From Hyaloscypha bicolor E (taxonomy: Eukaryota; Ascomycota; Leotiomycetes; Helotiales; Hyaloscyphaceae), in contig NW_020194546.1 of NCBI RefSeq assembly GCF_002865645.1, positions 186,001-250,000 on the forward strand: a stretch of 64,000 bases of DNA, read 5' to 3'. Below the pieces are notes generated by a model that was not told the DNA's origin, did no database searches, and saw only the letters and a list, made by a program, of their open reading frames with translations. A program made the translations under genes and the position numbers. Positions 1 to 11,968 of the stretch are shown piece by piece (position 1 is the first letter of the stretch; each line of letters begins with the position of its first letter).

Positions 1-1499
1 AAATGACAAGAAGTTCACAGCTTTGATGGTGGCTAGCAAATACGGAAGGCTAGAGATGGTCAGAGCACTGTTCGGAGACCGAAGGGTAGATCTCTTTGCC
101 AAGGAGCTTCGAGGATTGACGGCTGTGGAGTTGGCCAAGGATGACGATGTTCGGAATCGAATCGATGATCTGATTCTATTTTCTGGTCAGCCAGGGAATG
201 ACGGACGGATAACGGCCGTGGTACGATCTTTCTTCGTTGAGGATGCCACTATTCGACTTGTGGTCAAATCCGGTGCTCCTTCCAACAACCAAAGCTTCAC
301 AGTGACAACTTGCAGACGATCTCTCACCGACTTCGAGCATCTCGCCCAGCTCTTGGCCCTTGAGAATCCAGCTTCATGGTTGCCAACAATATCTGGAATG
401 CATTCCCCCTTTCAACTTCCATCCAAACCGTCTCGTGCAGTATTGCGAGACATCCAGGTCCGCCTGGATGGATTCTTGAAAATATTACTGGCACATTCAA
501 CCTTCTCAACCCATGAGATGTTGTGGGAGTTCTTCCTCGTGCCTGATATTCAAGCCGAACAGATGGAGGCCCGGAGCAAACTCAAAGCCCAAGCTAGAGT
601 CGAGACAGTTAGAGACGAGTACGAGCCACTAACGGACCTGCGAGATGTAGAACAGTTTGTGAATCACGCAAGAGATCAGGTCCGAGGCGTCAACATGTCC
701 ATCAAGAGAGTTGCACGCACGGCTAATTTGGTGAAGATTTGCTACACCGGTAAGTCTCCTGCATCAGATCACAATGCAATGCACCCAGCTGACATCAACA
801 GATCTCTACAATGCGTACATTCTAGCAACTCGCGCGATATCAACCCTGGAATGTTTACCCGGTACTCACATATCAGCTCTCCAAGCCTACGTGCAAACTC
901 TCGCCCCTGCCTCCTCCTCACCATACGGCGTCTTCCACTCCACATGCCTCTCAATTCTCAGCACCGTCATCGCAATGCTCCTCTCACTCTCCCGCCCAAC
1001 CTCCCTCATCCTCTCCATAAACGCCTCCCGCAAAGCCATCGAACGCTCCTACAACTCGCTCTCCCGCTCGACCCGCTGGCCTCTTGGCCTTTTGGACGAA
1101 ACTCGCCAAAGATTGAACGAAGAGAAAGAAGAAAAAGTCAAGCGCACGAAAGAAGAAGCCGAGGAACTCGGCCGAGAACTGAGGTATACGCAGCAAGTTG
1201 TCGCAGGCGAGTTGGCAGGGTGGCAGGATCTGCATGAGAAGATGGGGCGCAAGGTGATCAGGGACTTGGCGAGGAGTATGTTGATTCGTGAGCGTGCAAC
1301 ATTGGAGGGCATGAAGAGAGCGATGAGGAAGCTGAGGGTTGTGCCTGTTATGAATCCGGTGCCTGCGACGACTATGGAACCCGAGGCGGCGGGCGAGGCT
1401 GAGGTGCTTATCGAGGCTGAAGCCGTTGTTGAGCCAGAGATTGAAGGGGAAGTTAATGGAGCGAATGAGATGAGCGGGGAGGGATCCTCTTCGCCGTAA
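1..1499 (+). CDS. Ankyrin-repeat / PX-domain protein, 5'-truncated (possible VPS9-ankyrin-PX family)
   Basis: The frame is open from base 2, so the start lies upstream of the window. Exons are <2..749 and 802..1499, with a 52-nt intron; the last 481 residues are visible. The first ~40 residues form an ankyrin repeat (TALMVASKYGRLEMVRALF). A PX-like phosphoinositide-binding region follows (roughly residues 65-180), then a helical C-terminal region with a charged coiled coil and an acidic tail. Ankyrin plus PX occurs in fungal VPS9-domain proteins acting as endosomal Rab5-type exchange factors. The VPS9 domain would lie upstream, so that identity is inference. It could instead be another ankyrin-PX sorting protein. 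The ankyrin and PX calls are fairly safe; the family name is not. Confidence 0.7.
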
Positions 1500-2914
1500 G
1501 AGGATATTTAAGGAGGGATATATACACTGTACTGGATAGATGGACTTGATGGCGTCTGGCAGCGAAATTGAGGCTTGTGACGGACGGGCGAAACTTTTGA
1601 TTCTTGAAATGAAGCAAGCGGGCGAGCGCTACTTCAGAATTATAAGCTTTTTGATGACCTACACCGTCATGTCTCTTGTTTTTGGTGTGTTTCTGTTCTG
1701 GTGGCAAGGGATACAAGCTGAGACTTGTGACAGGTGGCGAAGGTATGGCAAAAACATGACCATGATCGAGCAGATTCAGGGCCTGGCAGTCTCGAAAATT
1801 TACTATCCTGTCTTCTTCCCTGTCTCAAAGAGGGTCCTAATGCTCTTCATCAAAGCGGATGAAAGGACCTTAACTCCGCACTCACAGGTAACAACAAAGA
1901 TCTAGTTATAGCAAGTATTGTCACCTCCATTTCCCGTTTCCCTACTTCTTACCTCCTGCCCCGGAATCTTCTGCGCCTGTACTCAAACTGCAGAAGAGGA
2001 CAATGAGAGCAAGTAGTATGGGTTCAGAGCAGCCAGTGGCTACAAAGGACCAAGCAATCCCTGAGTCATCCCATGCTACTTGATGATTGTATAGACATGT
2101 TGAAGGTTGGGGCAACTTTATCGACATCTACGACTCTCTCGCTTCCCCTTTCAGCGGTCGTGCGTGGTGGGGTCAGAATCGACCCCACTTTCGCTTACAG
2201 CCTTCGATTTCGGACAGAGTCTAGGCCTCAATCCAGCTCACTGAGGGCATATAAATAGTGGGCCTTGGCCCTGCCCGGAAGAGGTTAGACCGGGTGCCAA
2301 TTGGCCCTCTCTCTCCCGGGCTGAAGAGTTGGATGAGCCCGCTACTGTACTTACAGAATAATAACCTTAAGCAGCCCGGCAGCAATGCTCACCGCACTTT
2401 TCCCCCTCCTACCGATTTGGTCAAGGACGGCAGAAAATGGCGTGCCTGCCGTGCACGGGGAGCGATTTCAGCATCGGCCGCATGCAGATCGCCGGCCAAT
2501 CTGGGCCCTCCTGGAAATCTGATAAGCTCTCGGCCCCTGAGCTGAACATTCGAGGCGGGGAAGCCAGTCTCTCTCAGGTTAGGTCCTCGCTTCCAAAATG
2601 GCCGCCATAATGGCCATTGCCAACAGTTCGCACCCATTGGCCGGTCTTGCTCTACCATTGGCTGACGATCTTCTGCCCCTGCCACGCCTTCCCGTCCAAG
2701 ATAATAGTGCCATGCACCTTGGATGAAAAGTGACAGCTCAAAGCTACTAACAGGATGCCGTGCAAAAAGGCACTGGGTCTCCGATCGAGGACCCCCGTTG
2801 CTTGGCAGGATCTTTATTTAACCTTGTTTAAACCTCGAGATCCGCAGAGGACCTGACGGTACGCTTCTCTCTTCTAAAAGCTCGAACGTCAGTCCTGCCA
2901 AAGGGCCGTTCAGG
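1500..2914. other. Intergenic region upstream of the NRAMP gene
   Basis: No convincing gene. Short open frames at 1540-1905 and 2258-2545 lack recognisable domains. The part from about 2150 is GC-richer and presumably holds the promoter and 5' leader of the transporter at 2915. Confidence 0.5.
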
Positions 2915-4739
2915 ATGGCGGAGATCAAGCCCACTCAAGCCGACAAGGATGTTGCGCTGGGGGAGAAGGACGAGAAGATGGGGATGGACGTTGCCGTGGT
3001 GGAGAGCCAACAAACCCCTCAGAGATCACCGAGAGAACGAGTCGCCCGCTTCACCAACTCCATCTTCACGAGGAAGACTTTCAATGATACAGGCAGCGTT
3101 CTCTGGAAATTTGCAAGATTTGCGGGGCCGGGAGCAGTCATCAGCGTGGCATACGTCGACCCAGACAATCTGCAGTCCAATGTCACGGCTGGTGCTCAGT
3201 TCCGGTTCAAACTCTTGTTCATGATTCTTTTCTCGAATGTCGTTGCTGTTTTCCTGCAGGTGAGTGCTACCAACCGCCAGACCCGTTCTGAGAGCAGGGA
3301 GAAAGCGGATTGACGGGGTGCAGGCTCTGTCTACGAAGTTGGGATGTGTCACGGGAATGGACTTGGCTCAGATGAATCGCGCTTTTCTTCCTCGATGGCT
3401 GAATATCGGTCTTTGGCTCATGGCTGAGGCCTCGATTATTTGTACAGATATCTCACAGGTTTGTCCTATCCTGCTTGGTCATCTCTTGAGAACGCTTGAG
3501 AAGCCGTCACTCTGTTGTTTCCATCTCTCTAACCATACCACAGGTTATCGGCACAGCAATTGCCATCAACCTCTTGAATCCCAAAATACCCATCATAGGA
3601 GGCTGCGCCATATCGGTCGCCGACACTCTCTTCATCCTCTTCTTTTACAGACCAGATGGAAGCTTGCGGAAACTCCGTCTCTTCGAGATATTCGTCTCCA
3701 TCTTCGTCATTGGAATCTTCATCATGTACTGCATCGAGCTCTCCTACGTCTCAGCACCAGTCCGCGACGTCTTCCGCGGCTATGTCCCATCTCGAGAGAT
3801 TTTCGTTAGCGACGGGTAAGCCTCCCTTCTCTCTCCATCTCCACCTCCCACTGACTCCCACCCAATAGATTGTACGAATCCTGTGCCCTCCTCGGCGGCA
3901 CACTCATGCCCCACACCATCTACCTGGGCTCCGGGCTCGTCCAAGCACGGATGCGCGAGCTCGACAGAATCGACGGCCACCTCCACGAAGTCAAGGCTTC
4001 CGACTCCAAGTTCGCCATCTCTTTATACCGCCCCACGCTCTCCACAATCAAAGCCTGCATGTCCTACACCATCGCGGAACTCTGCATCGTGCTCTTCGTC
4101 GTCGCCGTGTTCGTCAACTCCGCGGTGCTCATCGTAGCCGGCGCAGCCTTCACCCCAGATGCCAGCGACGCCGACCTCCCTGGTCTATACCAACTCTTCA
4201 ACGACACGATCGGGAACGGCACCGGCACGATCTTTGCTTTGAGCTTGCTGTTTTCAGGAGTCAGTGCAGGCATCGTGGCCACGATGGCAGGACAAATGAT
4301 CTGCGAGGGCGCAATGAACTGGCGCATGTCTCCGTTCCTCCGCCGCATCGTCACGAGAACCGTGGCTATCATCCCCGCCATGATAATCGCTGCCGCCGAA
4401 GGACAAGCCGGCCTCGCAGCCGCGTTGAATGGCTGCAACGTGGTCCTCTCCTTGGCCCTGATCTTCCTGACTTTCCCGTTAATCTGGTTCACCAGCAGAC
4501 ATAAGTATATGACGGTTAGGATTGATGATAGCGCGGACCCGGTGGGGGTTGTGGATGGGATACTGTCGTATAATACGGAGAGGGCGCTGTGGAATGAAGG
4601 GCATTATAGTGAGGGGACTATTAGTATGGCGAACAATTGGACGACGACGATTGTGGGGTTTGTGATTTGGTTTATCATTGCAGCAATGAACGTCGCTACG
4701 TTGACGTTCTTGGGGCTGGGGATTGGTGGTGGCGACTAA
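2915..4739 (+). CDS. NRAMP-family divalent metal (Mn/Fe) transporter, SMF-like
   Basis: Exons 2915..3259, 3324..3458, 3544..3815 and 3869..4739 join in phase to give 540 aa. NRAMP proteins are proton-coupled divalent metal importers of the plasma membrane or endosomes. The first membrane segment carries D82-P-D-N85, where the family usually has D-P-G-N; the metal-binding Asp and Asn are kept. The TM6 motif is M264-P-H266 with the metal-contacting Met. Between them is a stretch typical of the family (LGCVTGMDLAQMNRAFLPRW). The cytosolic N-terminal ~60 residues are hydrophilic, and at least ten hydrophobic segments follow. The first in-frame ATG is used. A manganese role is inferred from fungal SMF homologues; the exact paralogue cannot be assigned. 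Confidence 0.93.
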
Positions 4740-5432
4740 AGGTTGATATTTCTGGTTTGGGAGAAAGGCAACTGGGTAGATTTTGGTTTCAAGGAGTTCG
4801 GAAGGGGCGGGACGATATACAAATATAGGAAGGAGTTTGAGGGGTCGAATAAGCATATATTAAGACGAAGCTGCTGTTTCGAATCATCCCGTTCCTTTCC
4901 TCCAGTCTCATACAGATGCAGTTGCTAAAGCGCTCTACCCTGTCGAGAGTGCATTTTGCCTGCTCCTGGTGCTCATCCTCCACCCGTGCAGGAGAAAGAA
5001 GGCACTCCTTCGGACGTAGTTGTTCAAACCCCACTGAACCCAAAACCAACACTCCTGCAATCAACCTCCATGGCAGCCTTCCCCCATGCAGCAGTAGTCT
5101 GTTCCTTTGGTTTAGTTTAGCTCGTTGAAAGGCCGCCATTCACTTCCCACAAATATCCCCAAATATCCAAAGTAACACAAATGTCCGTTGTCGCTGTTCC
5201 CGCTGTTCCCCCACCGGAATGTTTGCGCTTCCCGACCCTATGTCTCACGTGAGCCGCGCCACCTTTGCTCAGGCCCAGCTCATCTTCGGCTCAGAGTGGC
5301 TCAAGAGATCTACTCAGGTCTGCTCACCCCTATTACGCGACGGCGCTCAGCTAAGACTAACCTCACCAGAAATCGTTTATAATATGTCGTGGCAATAATG
5401 GAAGGCAAGGTGGAAATCCTAAAAAAATCATC
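4740..5432. other. Intergenic region between convergent genes
   Basis: Lies between the 3' ends of the NRAMP gene (plus) and the HET gene (minus). It presumably holds both terminators. No gene, repeat or RNA is recognised. Confidence 0.5.
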
Positions 5433-6558
5433 TCAAATTTCAATCGAATCTAATAAACCCTTGAAGACTTTTTCTACCTCCATACTATAGTCAGGTCGGA
5501 AAAAAGTCCTGTCGCTTTGATCAACCAGTCCCATAATAGCAAATAGCTTGTCTCGCCGGTCTACAGCCTGCCGGTGGCGAGTACTATATGCAATATCCAA
5601 GATATCTGGGGCCGGCCGCAAAATCTCTCCGCGTTGGCGCTCGATATGCTGCACCTGAAGGTCTAATAGTTGTAGGAAAATGTCCATATTGACTTGCGAG
5701 AGGCCTGCTTGTTCCCACTGTGGAGAAATGACCGCGTATTTGATTCGTCGTATGAATTTTAGTATCTGGCTAGGATTATTCTCCCACTGGAAGCTGTCAT
5801 TCCCGCACGTCATGATAGCTTTTCGAGACACACATGCTTCCTGGACCACCCACAAGCGTTGAAACCACCCTCGTTGAAGAATTCCGTTGAGTGCTGAAAA
5901 GAATTCAACTTCTGGCATTTGGTCCCACGGCGATAGCTCGTGCAAAGTGTTTTGAGCAAGGTACTTCAGGACTTCCATTCCCATGGCGTTATCTTTGCTG
6001 GCAGTGCCGAGCCAGATTTGGACGTTTTCTGCTCGAGCATACACATCTAGCATTAGAGTTATTTGGGTGCCCCTCTCCTCGACAGACTGTTGATTGATAC
6101 AAATCGCATCAACCCAAAGAATTCTAGGAACCGTCGGAGAGCGGAAGCGTCGAAGTGCAACGTCGAGGTTTGGCACGACCGAGAGAGCGTATTTGTCGTC
6201 CAATATTATATAAGAAGACATGTTGTCCGAAGTGCGACCCCAAACATATGACAATGCATCGTATTGCATAGACCACCCTAGTATGCCGTGCTCTGTGGTA
6301 CCCGGGATATGAGAGATGTGAATAATTCGGGCCCGTAATGGATCGTTAGGCGCACCCGGGGCTAGTTCTAACACTCGAATATCTTTTGGGTGGTCGAGCT
6401 GACGGTACTCGTACTCACGGTATCGGTTGACCCACTATTAGTGTCAGCTTGTCAGTCAAGCTTTGTCTAGAACGAGTAAGCTTACATACTTTTTTATTTG
6501 TAGAATGGTTTTTTATAACCCTGTCGGTCACGATGTTCGCCCCAAAGCCGAAAGTCAT
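5433..6558 (-). CDS. HET-domain (heterokaryon incompatibility) protein, short form
   Basis: Exon 1 is 6490..6558 and exon 2 is 5433..6434; the 55-nt intron has a GTATGT donor and a TAATAG acceptor. The product is 356 aa. The HET domain is clear: the YDALSYVWG block, the ILWVDAICINQQ block, and the GWFQRLWVVQEA block. HET proteins trigger incompatibility-type cell death in filamentous ascomycetes, usually together with a partner locus. Typical members run to 500-800 aa, with a variable C-terminal region after the point where this one stops (about 50 residues after an RRDKLFAIMGL block). It may therefore be a C-terminally shortened allele or a decaying copy. The start codon is the first ATG after an in-frame stop. 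Confidence 0.85.
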
Positions 6559-9500
6559 GCGTCGGCCCTATATCGAGAGATTCCATGACTTTCTCACCTT
6601 CTTCACGTGATACTCTAGCGTCATGATTTTTATCACCTCTTCACTAATTTCCTCATTGATTTGTTGCGTTTGAAATGAATGTTTTGAGTTTCGAGGACGG
6701 CAAGGAGAGCCTTAAAGTATCTTAAAATTTTGCGAGCCCGATGGGGCTGAGTTGAACCCTGTGGAGGCTATGTTAGACACCAGCTATCCCTTCGTCTGGT
6801 GAGACATGTCCAGCGCTTACCAGGGGTGTCTCGCTTAGCCGCACAGGTGTACCTTAGCTGCTTAGCTGGGGGGAGGCAAATGTTTCACGTGACATTAAAA
6901 TGTCACTGTCACATAATCTGTAAAATTTAAAAAAAACTCGCAGAGACTTAGTGGGGGTTTGGGGGTTTTCCCCAAAGATTAAAGACTCCTCTTGTGACGG
7001 CTGGCATAACGGCACGATCTGCCGGGAATAGGAATTCGGAAACAGGTCTAAAAGGGAACTAAGCCAGAAGGCATAGGCAAAGTGTTGTGACGTCAGCGTC
7101 ACATGACTTGGCCCTAGCGTGGCACCCTGTACTTAGCTCGAGCTCCCCGCTCCTCTCTTCTTTTCTCTCTTTAGACGTTACATACACACCCAATACAGCT
7201 GATTCTGCTTCCAGAACACCAGCCACGGGTCGTGATACAAAGTAATACTAAAGGTCGAGGCATTTCTCCCTTCTTTGCTCCCCAGCTTAGTATTTTTAAT
7301 ATATGAGACTCATTAAACTTTAAACCTTCGACTATTGCATTAATCTCGCCGTTATATAAACTTGCTCACCCAATACTCATGCTAAAGCAGCAGCTGCTCA
7401 GGTCCAGAGACGGAAATGATAAATGCCATGAAAACATTCCCGTGCGGGTTGACCTGTTCCCTCGATGATAAACCCCCTCGCCATCTCACTCACTGAGGAC
7501 CCAATAACAGAGGACATCAGAAGCCTTGAAAATCCTGAGTTATCCAACACTTCCGCACTGCAACCTCGCTAGGTTCTTCCTTTCTCTCTTACAACTTTTC
7601 TATCCCAGACTTACGATAGTCGACCATTTTGTTCTTTGGGTTCCAGCTCTTTTCTTCGTCGGGGCGGTGGGCGAGATGTCCTCGTGAGAGACCTTCGAGG
7701 AAGATAAGCGCGGTGGGATATCATATCCCACAGCGTTTACCTACGAACCTGAAGCGCCTTGCAAGTTTGAGGGGTAGAGGTACAGACTATCTCGACATTC
7801 TGGGTACTAGCCATGAGAGCGGTGATATCCAGAGGGATCTTTGGAGTCGAAACTGTAATGTCTTTGCTCTGCAGAGGTAGAAGTCGGAGAAGCGGTTCTT
7901 AAGTTTGCTGGAGTGAGGAAATTAGGGATAAGGGAGGAAATGGGAGTGGGAGTGGCTATCCTTTGTGCTATTCGTAGCTGGGATTTAGTTGAAGTTCTCT
8001 TGTAGAGTGATAAGTGCTTCTATGTAGCACTATTCAGAGACGAAGAGAAAGAGGCTAAGTACGCTCGTCTTCCCTAAACGAATATTGACTTCCAGTGAAT
8101 GGAAAATTCTGCGTCCACGGACTGTAAATTAACCCTTTGGCAGCAATGCTGAAGTCTGTAACTACCCTTTGATATCAACTCTGCATGTACAGTGGTGCTG
8201 CGGCATACCATCTCCTGAGCACAAAAGCAGATCCGTGGATTCGGCTTGGTATTGGTTGGTACAGCTCACTTAAGCGCCGCTCCACTTACGTGCTAGCTAT
8301 AAGGACGCTTTTAATGAACTTCTTTCGTACGGTTAAAGAATAGCAGTGAGAGATTTGTTGACAGCAAAAACTGTTTTGAAAATAGAAGGTGTCCAGCCCA
8401 GGTGAGCTGGAGACCCCGATTGGCCCCCAGGCTTGAAAATTGATCTTGGCCTTAGAAGTGGAACTTGGGTGGAGAGACTCAGGGGAGAGGGAAGCACATT
8501 CGTCCTCCGCAGATAAATGTATGTTTTTTTTGTGGATATAACAATCGCATTTTGTTGCAGATTTTAGAGGCTACAACTTTAGCAATGCCCAAGGCACTCC
8601 GACCAAATGCATGTTCTCAAGTCTTTCACGAGCACAGCCCCAATTCCAGGGATCCAATTTGGTGGATACTCATAACTCTGTATGGAGTCTTCCCGCCTTA
8701 CGTACTATATATATTTATGATTGAATGCTTCCTCTATCCGGTCGTCAATGGCAGCAAGGGATTATTGACAAACAAGCACCTTGATAAAGGCGTGAGGTTC
8801 GGGCTCGGTAGCTTCCACTCTCCACCTGAGCTGCTAGAAGTTGCTTCTCTATTTGCTGCTAGACGTCGAGAATGAAGTCAGGGTGAACAAGTTTGGGGGA
8901 AAGAACTCGAACAGGTATTGCTGCACGGGAAGGACAGCGGTACAAGAATGGCTGTTGAGTTTCGTAGGCAGAGAGGGATGGGGATTTTATACTCTCTGAG
9001 AGTAGAAGCCAGAGAGATAGGGTTTCTCCTCGATATAGAGATATCTTCAAGTTGGTTTATTACCACAAGAGACCCTTTGGATTCGTCTCTGAAGAACTCG
9101 TAACTTCCTCTGCAACATCCACACGGATGAATAAGTATATAAGAGGGGATTGGAACTATCTTAACCTTCTAGGGACTTGAGCAGAGCGGTCGCCATCCCA
9201 CACGTTGGTGGAGATAAGGAATGCGTTCCCATGCATGAGAAGCAAGTTTGTGCCAATCACTCCTTGTCCCGAAATAATCGATATTGGCGGCTTGGGGTTG
9301 TGTCGTATTAAATCTTGAAGCTGCAACGTAATTCAAGGATAGAATGGAGAATGACAATTGGGGTTTGATTGACAACTATATCGCTTTTGACAAGAGAATA
9401 TGCGAGTGAATGTGGAAAGCTCTCTAAACTAATTCGGCGGCAGCCTCGCAACTCGAATTTTGGAGCCGGCAGTGAGATTTAGGGAAAGCAGGAAAGAGAG

Positions 9501-11968
9501 AGAGGGCGGAGACGCAGTGGCAGTTCCAAGAGGCAAGTAGTTCAATTTTTGAGACTCTTCAGTAAACATACAGGAGTTTATTTATATCCTCAGGGAACCG
9601 GGAGTGCTGGATGGGGCGATCAGTGGCGGGTGAATGTATTCCTCTTCCCCTGCGTTGCATCTTAACCCATTTTCCCTTTGAGAGAAAGCTCTATACTCTG
9701 CACATGTCAAGCAGGCAATTAACGCTCCTCTCAGCTTCACCCCTTGCCTGCGCAAGTAGATATGGGAACCATATTTCCCATTGCCTTTCTGTAGTAGTCG
9801 ATAGATGAGGGCCGGAAACCACGACTATCCTTGAACAATAGCGAGCCCAGTAGCGACTTGGGTGCAACTGCCACAAGGGGCCTTGGAATATCCGGAGTGG
9901 CTATAACCATACAGAATCTGAGCATGGGGATATCCAATAAACTGAAGACCAGGCGACGAATAACTGTTCTTCGCTTGGGACTTGATTCATGTAATCCGCG
10001 TTCGCGCATTATGCAACACGGCCATTGTGCATCAGGCAACAGCGTGGGATGTTACATTCACCTGCCGCCAAACCCTGCTCTTACTGTCATGCGTCTTTAG
10101 GCAGCCTCACCGTTTGTTGAACACTAAATTGCCCTGGAGGGTTGAGTTATACTCTGTTAAACCAGGAAGCGGAATCTTTGATGAGCAGTCCCTAAAATTG
10201 TACTTTTGAGGAAGTGTTGGGATAATGAGACAGGACTTGGCAATAACTCCCCACTTGACAGCGAGGTCTCCCCTTACAACAAATTACGTAACTTCTCCGA
10301 AGAGCACTTCCACCCAACAAAGTCATGCAACGATCTCAACATCCACCAACATTCTTCTCTACAGAATATGGCAGCCAAGCAACAACCCTCAGTGCTCCCT
10401 TTCTCATTCCCACGACGGACGGTCTGGCCATGCGGCGCTGTTGTGAGGTGGGGTTGGCTCTCCTTTCTTTCCATGAAGGGGGTTTATATATACGAGATCC
10501 TAGGAAAGTGAGCCATTGGGCAGTGGCAAGCCCAGAACAGCAGCGACTCAGCTCGCTTCTAAATGTTCCAGTAGGCTGAAAGGTGGTTTGGCAGCTTCCC
10601 TGCTAACGCTCAACGTCCTTGCGGGTGTCAGTTCACGGGTAGAGTGCACAAGCCATGAAATACCACGAATACATAAAACACCCCCTCTCAGCTCGAATGG
10701 ATGAAGCACATCCAGCTCTGCCACTTCAACACGCTCCAGCTCAGCACGTCAAGACCGGTTCTGCGAATTCTTTGCAATTCTTTGCTCTGGGCCGAGGCAA
10801 ACCTCTAGCAAGGGTTTCAGATTGAAGGCATGCCCGCAGTAGTCTATAATCTGGCAAATTTGGAAGGATCCATCACTCAATGAGCAGACCCCGGACGGCA
10901 CCAGCTAAAACGAGAAGGACTAACAACAAAAACGAACTAACAGCAACTTCTACAATGACAAGAAAACCAAAGCTCAGACACAGGCGAGTCGACTCCACTC
11001 AGTGAAGCAATTAAGCTCAAGGAATAGATTTCCGGGGAAACAGAAAATGGCGAAGCTCGAGTGTGGTTAAGTTGAGGTGGGGTTCGGCTACCCATGTTTC
11101 GATGTAGTACTACCACATTCCGAGGTGCAAGGTGCTGATGCCCTCTTTCGCTGGCGATGGGTGAAGCTTAAATAGAGATTCGCAGGAGGCAGGTCTAAGG
11201 AGGACAAGGCAACGACCTCCAGCTCTCAAACCCCTCCCTATCAGCCACTTGGCGGGATATCAATGAGGAACTTTTCACACGCACGAATCAGGGAATAAAA
11301 GTAACAGACCGAGTCATCGATTCATGATTACATTATCATGAGTTGATCAGTCCAGTCAGGCACAGAGGCACGAGGATCCTAAGTACAGTATCCACTCATC
11401 AACCACCATGAATACAGCGAGCGTGACACGATCCCATCGGCCGCACCCACTCTGCCCTGCCCGCCTCCTTCGGGTCAAAGAAGTAAGACAAGACCAGACC
11501 ATGACTGCAATAACACAAATAATGCAGCGCACTACTTTCATCTCATGCCTTCATCAATGCCATTCATCACCCTCCTCGCTGAGGCAACAACATCATATGC
11601 TGTGAAACCAAAAGAAGAAGAGGATGCTCAGCTCCTCAGTCAATCTCTGATATGCAAAATGCAAGAACAGCCGCATGCAGCTGCATGCAAAGCCACGCTA
11701 ATCGTTGCAGTGAAGGTAGTTCCGCCTGTGATGTCATCCGATGCAGCTTCCATGTACACCGTCGGTTCATATCCACATGAAGGAGAAATAAAGCCGATTG
11801 TATCGAATGCTTTCCTCCCACGTAGCCAATTTGTACTTCGTCAATCCATCCGCCCATCATCCAGACTCCGCTCAAATGCAAAATTACGCCGACCCATGCG
11901 CAGGTATGTAAAGGGAACTTGTGGGGAAAAAAAAGTATTTCGGTGGACCAATAATCGATCAGGTCAAT
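6559..11968. other. 5.4-kb gene-poor region
   Basis: I find no open frame with a recognisable domain, signal peptide or coding-like codon usage on either strand. Short frames such as 8465-8875 and 11545-11994 look random, and the latter overlaps the probable 3' UTR of the SCH9 gene. One stretch (7085-7255) is repeated at about 25.72-25.87 kb. The rest is unassigned. Confidence 0.5.
7085..7255. repeat. Dispersed repeat, copy 1 (LTR-end-like)
   Basis: This stretch shares several long word matches, in the same order, with 25720-25872: GCACCCTGTA, CTCGAGCTCCCCGC, ACATACACACCCAATACAGC and ACGGGTCGTGATA. Copies differ by substitutions and small indels. There is no open frame. The ordered match suggests two fragments of one interspersed element, possibly the end of an LTR retrotransposon, but no paired LTR, primer-binding site or polymerase gene is visible. 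Confidence 0.6.

Noticed and set aside
1540..1905. 121-codon frame with a hydrophobic segment
   Set aside because: Starts 40 bases after a stop codon of the upstream gene, in its 3' flank; no family resemblance.
5010..5045. tRNA B-box-like GTTCAAACCCC
   Set aside because: No matching A box or acceptor stem at the right distance.
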